Assembly: GCA_913009765.1 (NCBI GenBank)
Contig: CAJVYT010000070.1
Span: forward strand, 1 to 13,685
DNA length: 13,685 bases
Direction of reading: 5' to 3'
DNA from: an uncultured candidate division Zixibacteria bacterium
GTDB taxonomy: Bacteria; Zixibacteria; MSB-5A5; GN15; FEB-12
Below, piece after piece: positions 1 to 9,294 of this stretch. The translations under genes were made by a program, and so were the position numbers. The stretch's first letter is position 1, and each line of letters starts with the position of its first letter. The notes below the pieces were generated by a model, which saw only the letters and a program-made list of their open reading frames with translations, ran no database searches and was not told the DNA's origin.

Positions 1-95
1 TTTTTTTTATTTGTGTGTTTTTTTTTTTTCAAGCAGAAGACGGCATACGAGATATATCAGTGTGACTGGAGTTCAGACGTGTGCTCTTCCGATCT
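1..95. other. Illumina TruSeq i7 adapter and poly-T read-through (not genomic)
   Basis: Positions 30-53 match the Illumina P7 flow-cell sequence, 54-61 is an index (ATATCAGT on this strand), and 62-95 is the read-2 primer site ending in GCTCTTCCGATCT. Positions 1-29 are low-complexity poly-T of the kind produced when reads run past the end of the fragment. Genomic DNA begins at about 96. Translation through this segment gives recurrent adapter peptides: RSEEHTSELQSH on the minus strand and a stretch ending SSDVCSSDL on the plus strand. Any gene call crossing position 95 must be trimmed. Confidence 0.98.
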
Positions 96-3000
96 TAGTG
101 CAGTATACTCAACATCAGCATTTGGAACTTCTTTTCCAAAAGGACTTGGAATATATGCAGTCTGTTTTAAAGTTGTTGATTTAACAGAAGGTGTTGGGGA
201 TACCGGATCTTCCCAATAACATCTTGTAGCATCAATTGTTTCAGGAAGTGTATTATTGACAGCCGAGGATGTATTACCAATAAATGCACTTTCGTGAATA
301 TCAATACTCGATGTATTTGTAGTATTCCCTGATAAATCAGCCGTCCAAATACCATCGTAAAGAGAATTTGTAATTGTACAACCGGTAATCGTGGCTGTCA
401 AACTACCATTATTCCAACCGGTATAGTAACTACCCCCCCAAGGATCTACACCCGTACCAAATAGATCAATTCCATCTCCTCCGTTGTTTAGAATATCACA
501 ATCTGTTATAGTAATATTTGCATTAGAATTGTCTCGGCTTAACTGAACTCCTAAAGTCCATTCATTATCATGAAGATTAAGATTTGTAAAACTTAGATTT
601 ACCGAAGAAGGATTAACATATCCCCAGCCCCAGTCACTGAAATTGACTCCACTCTCACAGTTGTAAACTTCATCATCGACCATTGCAACATCACCGGATT
701 CAAACAACAGAATTCCTGTTGATGCCCAGTCAGTACCTGTATAGGCAGTTCCTTCAACATAGTTTCCTAATGTTGTACCGCTCGCTCCATAGCTTAGTTG
801 GATACAGTTACCGGCTATTGTACTTGAAGCTACACCGGTTACACTATTATTATCAACAGTGAAAGTACAACCCGGACCCATTAAAACAATACCACCCTTT
901 TGGAAAGTCGGGATATTATTATTAGAAATATTAATACTAAATGTATCTCCAAGAGCATGTGTTCCAACAAACGAAACTACAGATTGTACTCCGGGACCAG
1001 CCGGATATGTAATGTTATCAATAGTACAATTAGTGAATGAACCGCTAGTGCTAAAGTAATGTACACCATAGAAATTTTCCGGACCCGTATCTCTACCATC
1101 AATAGTAAAACCATCAATATTAACAGTCCCTGCATCATTGACACCAATAACAGCATCAATTGTTTTAACAGAACCGTTCCATTGCGTTACGTTATATGTT
1201 GACCTGTCTACAGCATCAGGAGCTTCTATTAAACAAACTGATGAACCTGCACCTAACAAATCAATATTTTTATCAATATAGAGCTGCTCCCGATAAGTAC
1301 CTGCCCCAACATTAAGAACTTCCCCGGAGCTGGCAGCATCGATAGCCGGTTGAATGAACAACCCGTCAACAATCAAAAAGCCTCCACCGGCAATTAAAGT
1401 AACGTATGAGCCAACAGCTGTGCTGTCCAAAGCAATCGCAAAGGCAACGGCTTCAGCTTGAGTATCTTGATAGAAATAAAATCCGGCTGCATCAGGACGG
1501 AAAGCAAGATTACGAACCATATATTCATAACCGTTCACTGTGATATTGGTATTAGTAAGACCAAACTCATCCTGACTGAAAAGATTTCCTTCACCTAAAC
1601 TTAAAGTATTGCCATCTATATTAACATTATCTGAACCTCGATTGAGATAAGAAGGTCCCGAAGCATAGATTGCCATACTACCCCAAGCATTACCGGACGT
1701 TGTAATATTATCAATTGTTACACCTATACAACCGGTAACCTGTAAACCATTTCCACCCCACGCATCTTGAGAAGTTAAATACGAGAGAAGAACATTATTA
1801 AAACCATGAATATCAAATCCTGTCCTGCGATGGGCATTTGAAATAGTAATATTCTGTAAGGTTAAGTTTGTAAATCCGTTTGGCGGATTTGATGTTCCAC
1901 TGGCATGTATCGGATAATTTTCATTAGCGGCATTTGTTGCTAAAGTAAAATTTTCCATTAAAACATCGCCCGAAGTAACTAATATACCATACCCCCCTGC
2001 GGCAGGAATATTAATAATCACTCCGGTTTCAGATTCACCTGTTAATGTAAGTGGTTTATTTATTGTCAATGTTTCCGTATACGTTCCATTGGCAATAGTC
2101 ACCGTACTTCCATTTACAGCATCAATGGCTGCTTGGATAGTTGCAAAAGCATTAAAACCCCAGACATAACCGGTACCATTGGCAGCATTATAGACATCAA
2201 CATCTGCCTGCGATGTAAAATCATCATCAACCATAACATCAGAATTATCATTTGATGTAAATGCGAGCCCTGCTGTACATTCACCACCAATTTCAGGATA
2301 GTGGTTACCTGAGCTGTAAACCCATCCGCCGGTGGCATCCTGAGTTGCCCCCAACCAATATCCCATTTTATTTATATCATTTTGATACGTAACTTGATCT
2401 AGATTGCCAAGTGTCATCATTGTATATCCGGTTGACTGCCAATCTTCGTCATCAGTATTAGCACCATAACTTCCACTAATGCCTCCACCGGAATATTGAC
2501 TCGCCAAAAGCCTTGCAACCAAATCAGGGATTTCTGCAGTATGGCTACCCGATGCATCAAAGGCATCAATCAATCCTGTGATGCCAAGCGTATACCACCA
2601 AAAGTTTCTATCTGCCCAAGTAGAATCAAAACCGGCATCAGCGACAATATCAAATAAACCGGGATTATTGTTGTATGAATCTTGCCAAATAACTTCAGCA
2701 ATATCATCAGCATCAGTATCATAAGTTCCACCATAAACATCAAATAACATTTGAGCCACGACAGCATAAATTCCAAGATCCCAACCAATTATTCCGTTAG
2801 GATAATTTTGTGTCACTCCTCGAACATCTCTGAGATATTCAGCAAAAGATGTTGCAGTTCCGCCATTACTTGATATTCGTAAGTCATATTTTGCTTTAGC
2901 GGCAACAGAATAGACTGTTGTTGGTGCTACTTGAGCCGAGTAAAGATCATTAAATAACAATAAAAACTTCATATCAGCACCAGATCTGTTTATTGATGGT

Positions 3001-3467
3001 CCTGTTGAAACTATTTGATCAGCAGCATCTTGTAACACTGTAAACAACGCAGGATCTCCTGTGCTAAGATATGTGTAATACACACCCATTACAGTAGCTC
3101 CATAAATATTTGTAGGACTTGCCCCTGTTGAATGACTAAAAGTAGCCGATGACCAATCCCAACCACCATCATCAGGATCATCTGGAACATCAGGGTTACC
3201 ATTACCGGCGTTATCTTCTGTAATATCTGCTTGCATTTTACGCAGATATTCAGCACCTGCTAATTGAGCAGCATCTAAATTTACCGGATCCCCCGGGGCT
3301 AAAGAGAAATTCTTTGTGTTAATTTTACTTGTTATTGATTTTGTAAAGCTAGTCAAGTTGTTTATATTACCATCCCAATAATTAACAGGTGAAGCGTTTA
3401 TTAAAACTGCTCCCGTTAGAAAAAACACAAATAATAAAGTTATTACTAAGTATTTTTCTACCTTCAT
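96..3467 (-). CDS. Large exported protein with alpha/alpha-toroid and two beta-helix regions (3' truncated)
   Basis: The genomic part encodes 1,124 residues from ATG 3467. The reading frame then enters adapter, so the last 12 apparent residues (RSEEHTSELQSH) are artefact and the true C-terminus is missing. Residues 1-25 form a signal peptide. About 60-405 has repeated Trp/Gly-rich helical-hairpin patterns (WWYTLGITGLIDAF, YWLGATQDATGGW), resembling the prenyltransferase/squalene-cyclase alpha/alpha-toroid fold. About 437-650 starts with FATIQAAIDAVN...GTYTETLTINKPLTLTGE, the classic opening of a pectin-lyase-like/NosD right-handed beta-helix. A second helix starts near 704 (IQPAIDAASSGEVLNVGAGTYRE) and runs to about 1085, with many N-rich coils. 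A GGGAG ribosome site lies 6 nt before the ATG. In T9SS bacteria such proteins usually end in a sorting domain, here probably lost with the edge. A carbohydrate-binding or surface role is only inferred; no catalytic residues are identified. It is separated from the metal genes by about 500 bp and need not be functionally related to them. Confidence 0.85.
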
Positions 3468-3975
3468 TTCAAACTCCCTCAGAGTTTTTCTGTGTAACTA
3501 ACCCAATTAGTTACGTGATTAATTTATTATTAAATTTTTAAGAAGACTAATTGTGTGATTTATTTCTAATTTTGTGAAATCTCCTTAATACCGTCCAAAG
3601 TATTATCAATATGCTATCTTATCACCTCCTATGTAACTTCATCAAAGATACTGATACTATTTTACATTATTTAATAATATATACTGCACACACTGCAAAA
3701 GTAAAACAATCATACTGTTGTGCGTTAATTATTAAATTACTCTTAGTCAAAATAATATACACCTAATACACCATAATTGTCAAGCGTTAATTTTAAAATG
3801 GGGCATACACGCAAAAAACTACTACATTAAAGTCAGCACATAAAGCACGATTAATCAGATGATTTTAACACCGATACTGTACATTATGTAATTTCGTAGC
3901 GTAATATAAATAGCTTAAATAGTTTTAGCGATTTGAGTTGAGCTATTAAAAGTCTTTGATCAAGACAGAAAAAAA
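3468..3975. other. Non-coding AT-rich intergenic region upstream of the large exported protein
   Basis: No convincing ORF is seen on either strand in these 508 bp. The region probably holds the promoter and 5' leader of the large exported protein and the 3' end of the DUF2147 transcript. Visible items are a small inverted repeat at 3494-3514, a perfect Shine-Dalgarno-like AGGAGGTGAT on the minus strand at 3621-3630 with no usable start codon behind it, and the 9-bp word GCGTTAATT repeated near 3722 and 3784. I see no clear terminator, tRNA or riboswitch fold. Confidence 0.6.
3494..3514. repeat. Short perfect inverted repeat in the 5' leader of the beta-helix gene
   Basis: GTAACTAA (3494-3501) and TTAGTTAC (3507-3514) are perfect reverse complements around a 5-nt loop. 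They lie about 30-50 nt upstream of the start codon at 3467. No U-tract follows on the minus strand, so this is not a typical terminator. It could be an operator or a leader hairpin. With an 8-bp AT-rich stem, chance cannot be excluded. Confidence 0.4.
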
Positions 3976-4455
3976 TTATATCTCTTGCTTCAAAAGCTCT
4001 CGTTTCCAAACGAAGCTTTTCTTTACAAACAGAATTTTCACTTGAATTTTAAGATGATTTTTATCAATAAGGGTTAATTTTGGTGATACTGTTCTCCCCT
4101 TTCGATGGGCATAGAACTTTCCATTTCGCCATGTACTCTTTCCGTCAAATTTATAATTCTTCAGTACTTCAAGTCCCAATAGCGGACGGTTTCTTAAATC
4201 TTTATTTTTATTCTTTTTATCTACCACTATAGTTTCGGTTGAGTCTGTTTTCTTTATCCATATAATTTTTCCACAATACATCTCACCGCATTTATATATT
4301 TCAATCTTTTCGACAACCTCACCCTTATCTTCAATAAGCCAAACCCCTATAATATCATCCTGTTTGGATTCAACAGCACTAATCAAGGGAAAAGTGAATA
4401 GCATGAATAATAGAATTAGAGTGACAGCACGTATGCTATATCTATAAGCTAACAT
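3976..4455 (-). CDS. DUF2147-like exported protein
   Basis: The product has 159 residues. Residues 1-27 form a hydrophobic signal peptide (RAVTLILLFMLFTFPLISA). The rest follows the DUF2147 (COG4731) pattern: DDIIGVWLIEDKGEVVEKIEIYKCG, then YCGKIIWIKK at 60-69, RNRPLLGLEVLKNYKFDG at about 88-105, a W..GKFY element, and a final FVWKRE strand. Length fits the family. The usual GGxIYDPxxGKxY element is altered here (NGKFYAHRKGRT), so this is a divergent member. The family has no established biochemical function; members are small periplasmic beta-rich proteins. Its ATG lies 31 nt after the stop of the cytochrome gene, so the two are probably co-transcribed. No strong ribosome site is visible before 4455. 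Confidence 0.8.
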   Translation of the reverse strand: MLAYRYSIRAVTLILLFMLFTFPLISAVESKQDDIIGVWLIEDKGEVVEKIEIYKCGEMYCGKIIWIKKTDSTETIVVDKKNKNKDLRNRPLLGLEVLKNYKFDGKSTWRNGKFYAHRKGRTVSPKLTLIDKNHLKIQVKILFVKKSFVWKRELLKQEI

Positions 4456-4486
4456 TTTTACTTTTTACTACTTTTAATTCAATTTA

Positions 4487-4969
4487 TTATTTTTTTAGAT
4501 TCTCAAACCTGTCACTCACATATGCCGTGTGACAATTCAGACAACTTTGAGTCATATCATTATATATGCTGAGAGCTGTCTTAAAATCATTTGTATCTGC
4601 TGCTTTTGCTAATTTATTTGCTGAACCATGAAATTTTCTATCCATTTTAATAAAACCTTTTGGAAGAATTTTCATAATTTCTTTAATCTCTTTAGAATTA
4701 AATTTCTGTTTGAGATTAGTATCGCTTATTTCTAAGGCAGTCATGGAGGCATTTTCGCCATCTCCTTTGACTATATATTCAAGCAGCTCTCCCATCAATT
4801 TCGTAATAGTAGTCATTTCTTGTACTAATACTGATTGGACATTTTCAGGAAGTTTTAGCTGTTGCGGAATAACGCGGGTAGAATCCTGAATTTGATTTGT
4901 TTCAGCAGCTAATGAAAAACTTAATATTAGTATCAGAACAACTGTCAAAGTTAATTTTTTTTGTAACAT
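4487..4969 (-). CDS. Exported cytochrome c'-like protein with C-terminal CxxCH heme site
   Basis: The product has 160 residues. Residues 1-22 are a signal peptide (KKLTLTVVLILILSFSLAA). The mature part is predicted largely helical and ends with QSCLNCHTAYVSDRF, a single CxxCH covalent heme c site at 143-147. A heme motif near the C-terminus of a roughly 130-residue helical domain is the layout of class II cytochromes c (cytochrome c', cytochrome b562 fold). The segment GSANKLAKAADTNDFKTALSIYNDM just before it fits the last helices of that fold. A role in periplasmic electron transfer or gas/redox sensing is possible but not shown. A GGAAAA-type ribosome site lies just upstream of the ATG. The gene follows copA after 163 bp, so it may have its own promoter, and it precedes the DUF2147 gene. 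Confidence 0.82.
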   Translation of the reverse strand: MLQKKLTLTVVLILILSFSLAAETNQIQDSTRVIPQQLKLPENVQSVLVQEMTTITKLMGELLEYIVKGDGENASMTALEISDTNLKQKFNSKEIKEIMKILPKGFIKMDRKFHGSANKLAKAADTNDFKTALSIYNDMTQSCLNCHTAYVSDRFENLKK

Positions 4970-5132
4970 TCAATTTTCCTTTTTGTAATTGATGTTTGAG
5001 TTATGCTCAATGTTGTTTTCTTTCATTTTTATTATACAGATACATTTCAATAAAGCTGAATTAAATTTCTACTTTTAAATAAAAAGATAAAACAGCATAT
5101 TTGTATTTTCAACAAAGAAGCAAGATTTTTTC

Positions 5133-7580
5133 TTAAATCAATTTACTTTTCTTTAGCCGTAAAGCGTTTGAAATAACCGAAAGAGAACTAAAACTCATCG
5201 CTGCTGCTGCTATCATTGGGCTTAAGAGTAAACCAAAAAATGGGTATAGAACTCCTGCTGCAACCGGTACACCCAATGAATTATATATAAAGGCTAAAAA
5301 GAGATTCTGCTTAATATTTTTAATTGTTAAGCGGCTTAATTGGCGAGCCCGTAATATTCCTCTTATGTCGCCTTTGATGAGTGTAACACCGGCAGATTCC
5401 ATGGCAACATCGGTACCTGTTCCCATTGCAATTCCGACTTCTGCTTGAGCTAATGCCGGAGCATCGTTGATACCATCACCTGCCATAGCAACAAAATAAC
5501 CTTTGTCTTGAAAACGTTTTACTGCTTCGGCTTTTTGGTGCGGAAGCACTTCAGCAATCACTTCATCGATTTGTAATTGTTTTGCGACAACATCGGCAGT
5601 AGCTTTATTGTCTCCGGTAAGCATGACAACTTTAATATTGTCTTCATGAAGCAGTTTAATTGCCGCTTGAGATGTTTCTTTTATCGGGTCAGCGACACCA
5701 ATGATTCCGGCGGCTTGGTTATCAACTGCCACATACATAACTGTCTGTCCTTCTTTTCGCAAAGAATCAGCTTTTGCATGGAGCATATTAATATCAATGT
5801 TTAGGCTTTCAAAAAGTGACTTATTTCCCAAGGAGATTAATTTATTATCTACTCTACCGACTACTCCCTTGCCTGTTATAGATTCAAAATCTTCGGCTTT
5901 TGATAACTGCAGATTATTTGTCACAGCACCTTTGACAATAGCATCTGCCAAAGGATGTTCACTTCCCTTTTCAAGACTTGCCGCATATCTCAAAACATCA
6001 TCATTGTTCCAAGAATCTACCACCTGAACATTCATCAATGTCGGTTTACCGACTGTCAGTGTTCCGGTTTTATCAACAACCAGTAAATCAACTTTTCTCA
6101 AAGTTTCGATTGCCTCGGCATTTTTAAACAGGACACCAAGCGATGCTCCCCGTCCGGTCGCAACCATTATAGACATCGGTGTTGCCAGTCCTAAAGCACA
6201 CGGGCAAGCAATAATAAGAACCGCCACAGCATTTATAAGTGCATGAGCCAATTTTGGATCAGGTCCGACTGTAGCCCAGACAATAAAAGCAATAACCGCC
6301 GAGGCAATAACCGCCGGAACAAAATAACCGGCAACTTGGTCAGCCAATTTTTGGATAGGTGCTTTACTTCTCTGAGCATCAGCAACCATCTGTACTATTT
6401 GAGAGAGTAAAGTATCAGAACCTATTTTTTCAGCTCTTATAATCAAAGAGCCGGTACTATTTACTGTAGCACCGATAACTTTTTCACCTTCTGTTTTCTC
6501 AACAGGTATAGGTTCACCGGTAATCATAGACTCATCAACAGAACTGTTCCCCTCAACAACGACACCATCAATCGGTACTTTTTCTCCCGGACGCACGCGA
6601 AGTTTATCACCAATTTTTATTTGCTCTATAGGGACATCCTCTTCTGTACCGTCATTATTTATTCTTTTGGCAGTTTTAGGAGCCAGACCAAGCAGAGCTT
6701 TGATAGCCGCCCCTGTTTGGCTTCGAGCTTTGAGTTCAAGTACCTGTCCTAAAAGAACTAAAGTTACAATAACTGCTGCCGCTTCAAAATAGACAGCAAC
6801 TTTTCCGGCATCATCCCGGAAAGCATCAGGAAAAATATCAGGAAGCAATGCCGCTGTCAAACTATATATATATGCCACTCCCGTACCAAGCCCTATCAAA
6901 GTAAACATATTCAGGCTTTTATTAACAACAGACTGCCAGCCTCTTACAAAAAACGGCCAACCACCCCAAAGAACAACCGGCGTTGCCAGCAATAACTCTA
7001 TCCAAGTTAATACAGTTGGAGTCGTAACTGATTGAAGCCAGTTATGAATTCCGGGGACAAGGTCACCCATTGCAATAAACAATAATGGGATTGATAATAC
7101 TGTACTTACCCAAAACCTATTACTCATCATACGTAATTCGGTATTATCTTCTTCAACGGTAACAGTGCGTGATTCCAAAGCCATTCCGCAAAGAGGGCAG
7201 CTTCCCGGTGAATCCTGTATAATTTCCGGATGCATAGGACATGTATATTCTATTTTTTCAGATGCCAGAATTGGAGTTACAGATTCTAACGCCATTCCGC
7301 ATTTTGGACATTCTCCGGGTTTGTCCTGCATAATTTCCGGATGCATTGGACAGGTATATTTACCTGTTTTACTGCTGTCTGATTCTTTTTTTATCTCAGC
7401 ATGAGAAGAACTGCAGCAGACAGGCTGAGTATCAGGCGGCTTTACATATTTGTTCGGGTCGTTTTGGAATTTATCGTAACATGATTGACTGCAAAAATAA
7501 TAATTGACATCATCGTAAACTGTGGAAAACTTTGATGACTCGTCAATATTCATATTACAAACCGGATCTTTTAATGGCAT
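5133..7580 (-). CDS. copA: Copper-translocating P1B-type ATPase with YHS and two CPMHPEI metal-binding domains
   Basis: This complete 815-residue pump exports monovalent copper (or silver) from the cytoplasm using ATP. Residues 1-47 are a YHS domain (Cys8, Cys30, Cys34), followed by Cys55-Cys56. Two heavy-metal-binding repeats follow, CPMHPEI...CPKCGM at 77-96 and CPMHPEI...CPLCGM at 114-133. They replace the usual GMxCxxC HMA domains, which are absent. Core motifs are all present: TGEP 354-357, the membrane CPC at 459-461, phosphorylation site DKTGT 503-507, HP at 542-543 in the N-domain, TGDN 655-658 and GDGINDAP 701-708. The last two membrane helices carry YN (766-767) and MSxSS (795-799), the Cu+ (P1B-1) signature. 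The ATG at 7580 has AAGGAG (7587-7592) at 6-nt spacing. The gene lies 52 bp after the kinase-like gene, probably in the same transcript as the ECF sigma factor. Confidence 0.96.
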   Translation of the reverse strand: MPLKDPVCNMNIDESSKFSTVYDDVNYYFCSQSCYDKFQNDPNKYVKPPDTQPVCCSSSHAEIKKESDSSKTGKYTCPMHPEIMQDKPGECPKCGMALESVTPILASEKIEYTCPMHPEIIQDSPGSCPLCGMALESRTVTVEEDNTELRMMSNRFWVSTVLSIPLLFIAMGDLVPGIHNWLQSVTTPTVLTWIELLLATPVVLWGGWPFFVRGWQSVVNKSLNMFTLIGLGTGVAYIYSLTAALLPDIFPDAFRDDAGKVAVYFEAAAVIVTLVLLGQVLELKARSQTGAAIKALLGLAPKTAKRINNDGTEEDVPIEQIKIGDKLRVRPGEKVPIDGVVVEGNSSVDESMITGEPIPVEKTEGEKVIGATVNSTGSLIIRAEKIGSDTLLSQIVQMVADAQRSKAPIQKLADQVAGYFVPAVIASAVIAFIVWATVGPDPKLAHALINAVAVLIIACPCALGLATPMSIMVATGRGASLGVLFKNAEAIETLRKVDLLVVDKTGTLTVGKPTLMNVQVVDSWNNDDVLRYAASLEKGSEHPLADAIVKGAVTNNLQLSKAEDFESITGKGVVGRVDNKLISLGNKSLFESLNIDINMLHAKADSLRKEGQTVMYVAVDNQAAGIIGVADPIKETSQAAIKLLHEDNIKVVMLTGDNKATADVVAKQLQIDEVIAEVLPHQKAEAVKRFQDKGYFVAMAGDGINDAPALAQAEVGIAMGTGTDVAMESAGVTLIKGDIRGILRARQLSRLTIKNIKQNLFLAFIYNSLGVPVAAGVLYPFFGLLLSPMIAAAAMSFSSLSVISNALRLKKSKLI

Positions 7581-7632
7581 AACATGCTCCTTGTTTCACT
7601 AAATTTAAATAAAACTAAATCAAAATCTATAT

Positions 7633-8748
7633 TTAAAATAATACCTTTTCATTCTTGCTAACACCGTGAACTAAACCGTCTTTTGTTTTCTTTCCATTTT
7701 TATCCCGAGGAACTCCATCTTTTAAATACCAAGGCAGTTTTAATTTTTTTGGAAAAACTAATATAAATTCATCTAAACAATTATCTTTCCAGCGAAACCT
7801 GCAATCTCCAAAATGGTTGTTCATAACATTGATAACTGAAATCATATCATAGTTATGATAATTATCACTATTGAGATCACTTAGTTTGCTGTAATAATAC
7901 TTATCCAGTATCAAATCCGATTTTGTACCGCCTATTAAAATATTTGAAGATGTCTCTTTACTATAAATTACAATATGGTCAACAAATTCATTATTTTCAA
8001 TCAACTTACCAAATAAGAGATGAAAGGATTCTACAAGTGCTTTTTTGTGAACAAATCCTTGTAGTTTCACATCAGAGATGTCTTTTTTAATATAAATATT
8101 TTTATGTTTTAATCCAAGCTCTGCTTCTGATAAAAAACTAAACAGGATTTCATTTATATTTTGTTTTTTTAATCGAAGTTTTTTTCTTTCAACAAGAGAA
8201 ATCAAATCATTTCGTACCGTTTCTATTGAATTTGTTTCTGTTTTAATTACATCTAAATATGTTGCAATCGCAGGATGTTGTTTTTCAAACGGTTCAAGTG
8301 CGATGAGCATTCCATGTATTGATTTTATAGGTGTTTTCAATGACCTGATAATTGAACGTGATAAATTTCCAAATAATGCCATTTTTTCATACGACAGCAA
8401 TAGTCGTTGGTCGTTTACTTTCTGTTCAAAAAGAAGCCCTGAGGTATAGCCTATTATGATAAAAAGAACAATTTCAATAATTTGATTTATTTGATATGCC
8501 GGATGCATCCCCCAACTTATAAAAATATGAGGTAAATATACCATTCCGCAAATAACAGAAATCATCAATCCACCATTTTTACCATATTTGTATGCCGCCC
8601 ATATAACCGGTATATAATACAAACGCTGAAAAATATTATGGGCTAATTCGTGATGTGGTGAAAGAGAATAATGACCTATTGAAATGAATAGTATGCTCAG
8701 TGCAATACCAAGAAAGTTATAATTTATGTGTTTTTTCTGTGTTTTCAT
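7633..8748 (-). CDS. Four-TM membrane protein with degenerate histidine-kinase-like cytoplasmic region
   Basis: The product has 371 residues. Four hydrophobic segments fall at roughly 11-28, 39-54, 60-78 and 86-107, including RLYYIPVIWAAYKYGKNGG, a pattern I associate with the membrane sensor part of some histidine kinases. From 121 the sequence follows a kinase dimerisation helix (EKMALFGNLSRSIIRSLKTPIKSIHG). The HExxxP phosphoacceptor motif reads RSLKTP, so Arg135 replaces His and only Pro140 is kept. Further on, a region like the HATPase domain is recognisable (SFHLLFGKLIENNEF; then MISVINVMNNHFGDCRFRW near where GLGLxIV...HGG normally falls). No DxGxG or GxGxG nucleotide-binding box is present. 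Signal autophosphorylation therefore looks impossible. The gene begins 17 nt after the ECF sigma gene, the usual position of an anti-sigma factor; that role is my inference. The tail 339-371 is charged and of unknown function. Confidence 0.75.
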   Translation of the reverse strand: MKTQKKHINYNFLGIALSILFISIGHYSLSPHHELAHNIFQRLYYIPVIWAAYKYGKNGGLMISVICGMVYLPHIFISWGMHPAYQINQIIEIVLFIIIGYTSGLLFEQKVNDQRLLLSYEKMALFGNLSRSIIRSLKTPIKSIHGMLIALEPFEKQHPAIATYLDVIKTETNSIETVRNDLISLVERKKLRLKKQNINEILFSFLSEAELGLKHKNIYIKKDISDVKLQGFVHKKALVESFHLLFGKLIENNEFVDHIVIYSKETSSNILIGGTKSDLILDKYYYSKLSDLNSDNYHNYDMISVINVMNNHFGDCRFRWKDNCLDEFILVFPKKLKLPWYLKDGVPRDKNGKKTKDGLVHGVSKNEKVLF

Positions 8749-8765
8749 TTTATACCTTAAATGTA

Positions 8766-9293
8766 TTAGACCGCCTTCAACAATGCCCTGTTTCTATTTC
8801 TTTGCTCAATTTGATCTCTTAAAATCACTCGGCTTCTATAAACCCTAGACTTAACAGTACCAAGTTTTAAATCAGTCACTTTTTTTATTTCGGAATAAGA
8901 AAATTCCTTTGTAAAAAACAATAATGATATAATTTTATACTTCGTGTCTAAATTATATATTGAATCAATAATTTCAGCTTTAGACATATTATTTTTAATC
9001 ACCGTACTTTTACCAAAATTATATTCAGCAAAATTATCTTTTACTACTGACTTTTTTCTGCTTTGCGTACAAAATTGATTATATAATATTTTATATAGCC
9101 AAGCTCTGACATTTGTTCCTAAAGTAAATTTATCAATATTAGCATAAGCCTTATAAAATGTATCTTGTACCAAATCCTTGGCATCATCATTGTTTTTTGT
9201 CAATTTAAAGGCATATCTTATCAGGGCTTTGTAATATTGTGGAATTTTATTTTTCAAAGCTGTATATTCTGTATAATTATTCATAATAATCAT
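8766..9293 (-). CDS. ECF-family RNA polymerase sigma factor
   Basis: The product has 175 residues, a normal length for an extracytoplasmic-function sigma factor with only regions 2 and 4. Region 2 spans about 22-80, with DAKDLVQDTFYKAYANIDKF at 37-56 and RAWLYKILYNQF at 63-74. Region 4 spans about 108-160, with SYSEIKKVTDLKLGTVKSRV as the helix-turn-helix that reads the -35 element. It should direct polymerase to a small set of promoters, perhaps including those of this locus. The ATG at 9293 lies one base after the stop of the upstream T9SS-tagged gene (TAA G ATG), so translational coupling is likely. A second in-frame ATG at 9284 is an alternative start. The membrane kinase-like gene downstream is the candidate partner. 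No C-terminal sensor extension is present. Confidence 0.93.
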   Translation of the reverse strand: MIIMNNYTEYTALKNKIPQYYKALIRYAFKLTKNNDDAKDLVQDTFYKAYANIDKFTLGTNVRAWLYKILYNQFCTQSRKKSVVKDNFAEYNFGKSTVIKNNMSKAEIIDSIYNLDTKYKIISLLFFTKEFSYSEIKKVTDLKLGTVKSRVYRSRVILRDQIEQRNRNRALLKAV

Positions 9294-9294
9294 C

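Noticed and set aside
13..219. Plus-strand ORF of 68 residues at the left end
   Set aside because: Its first part is translated poly-T and adapter, and the rest is antisense to the large exported protein. It is an artefact.
3621..3630. Perfect AGGAGGTGAT ribosome-binding-like sequence on the minus strand
   Set aside because: No ATG, GTG or TTG lies at a usable distance with an open frame; TAG and TGA codons follow at once. Probably chance in the leader region.
4996..5010. Small hairpin TTGAG/CTCAA between copA and the cytochrome gene, considered as a terminator
   Set aside because: A 5-bp stem without a following U-tract on either strand is too weak to call.
5031..5036. TATAAT-like -10 box on the minus strand upstream of the cytochrome gene
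   Set aside because: No matching -35 hexamer at 16-18 nt, no match to the Bacteroidota TTTG/TAnnTTTG promoter form, and such hexamers are common in AT-rich DNA.
5701..6027. Plus-strand ORF of 108 residues inside copA
   Set aside because: Shadow of the copA nucleotide-binding domain on the opposite strand; no ribosome site or motif.
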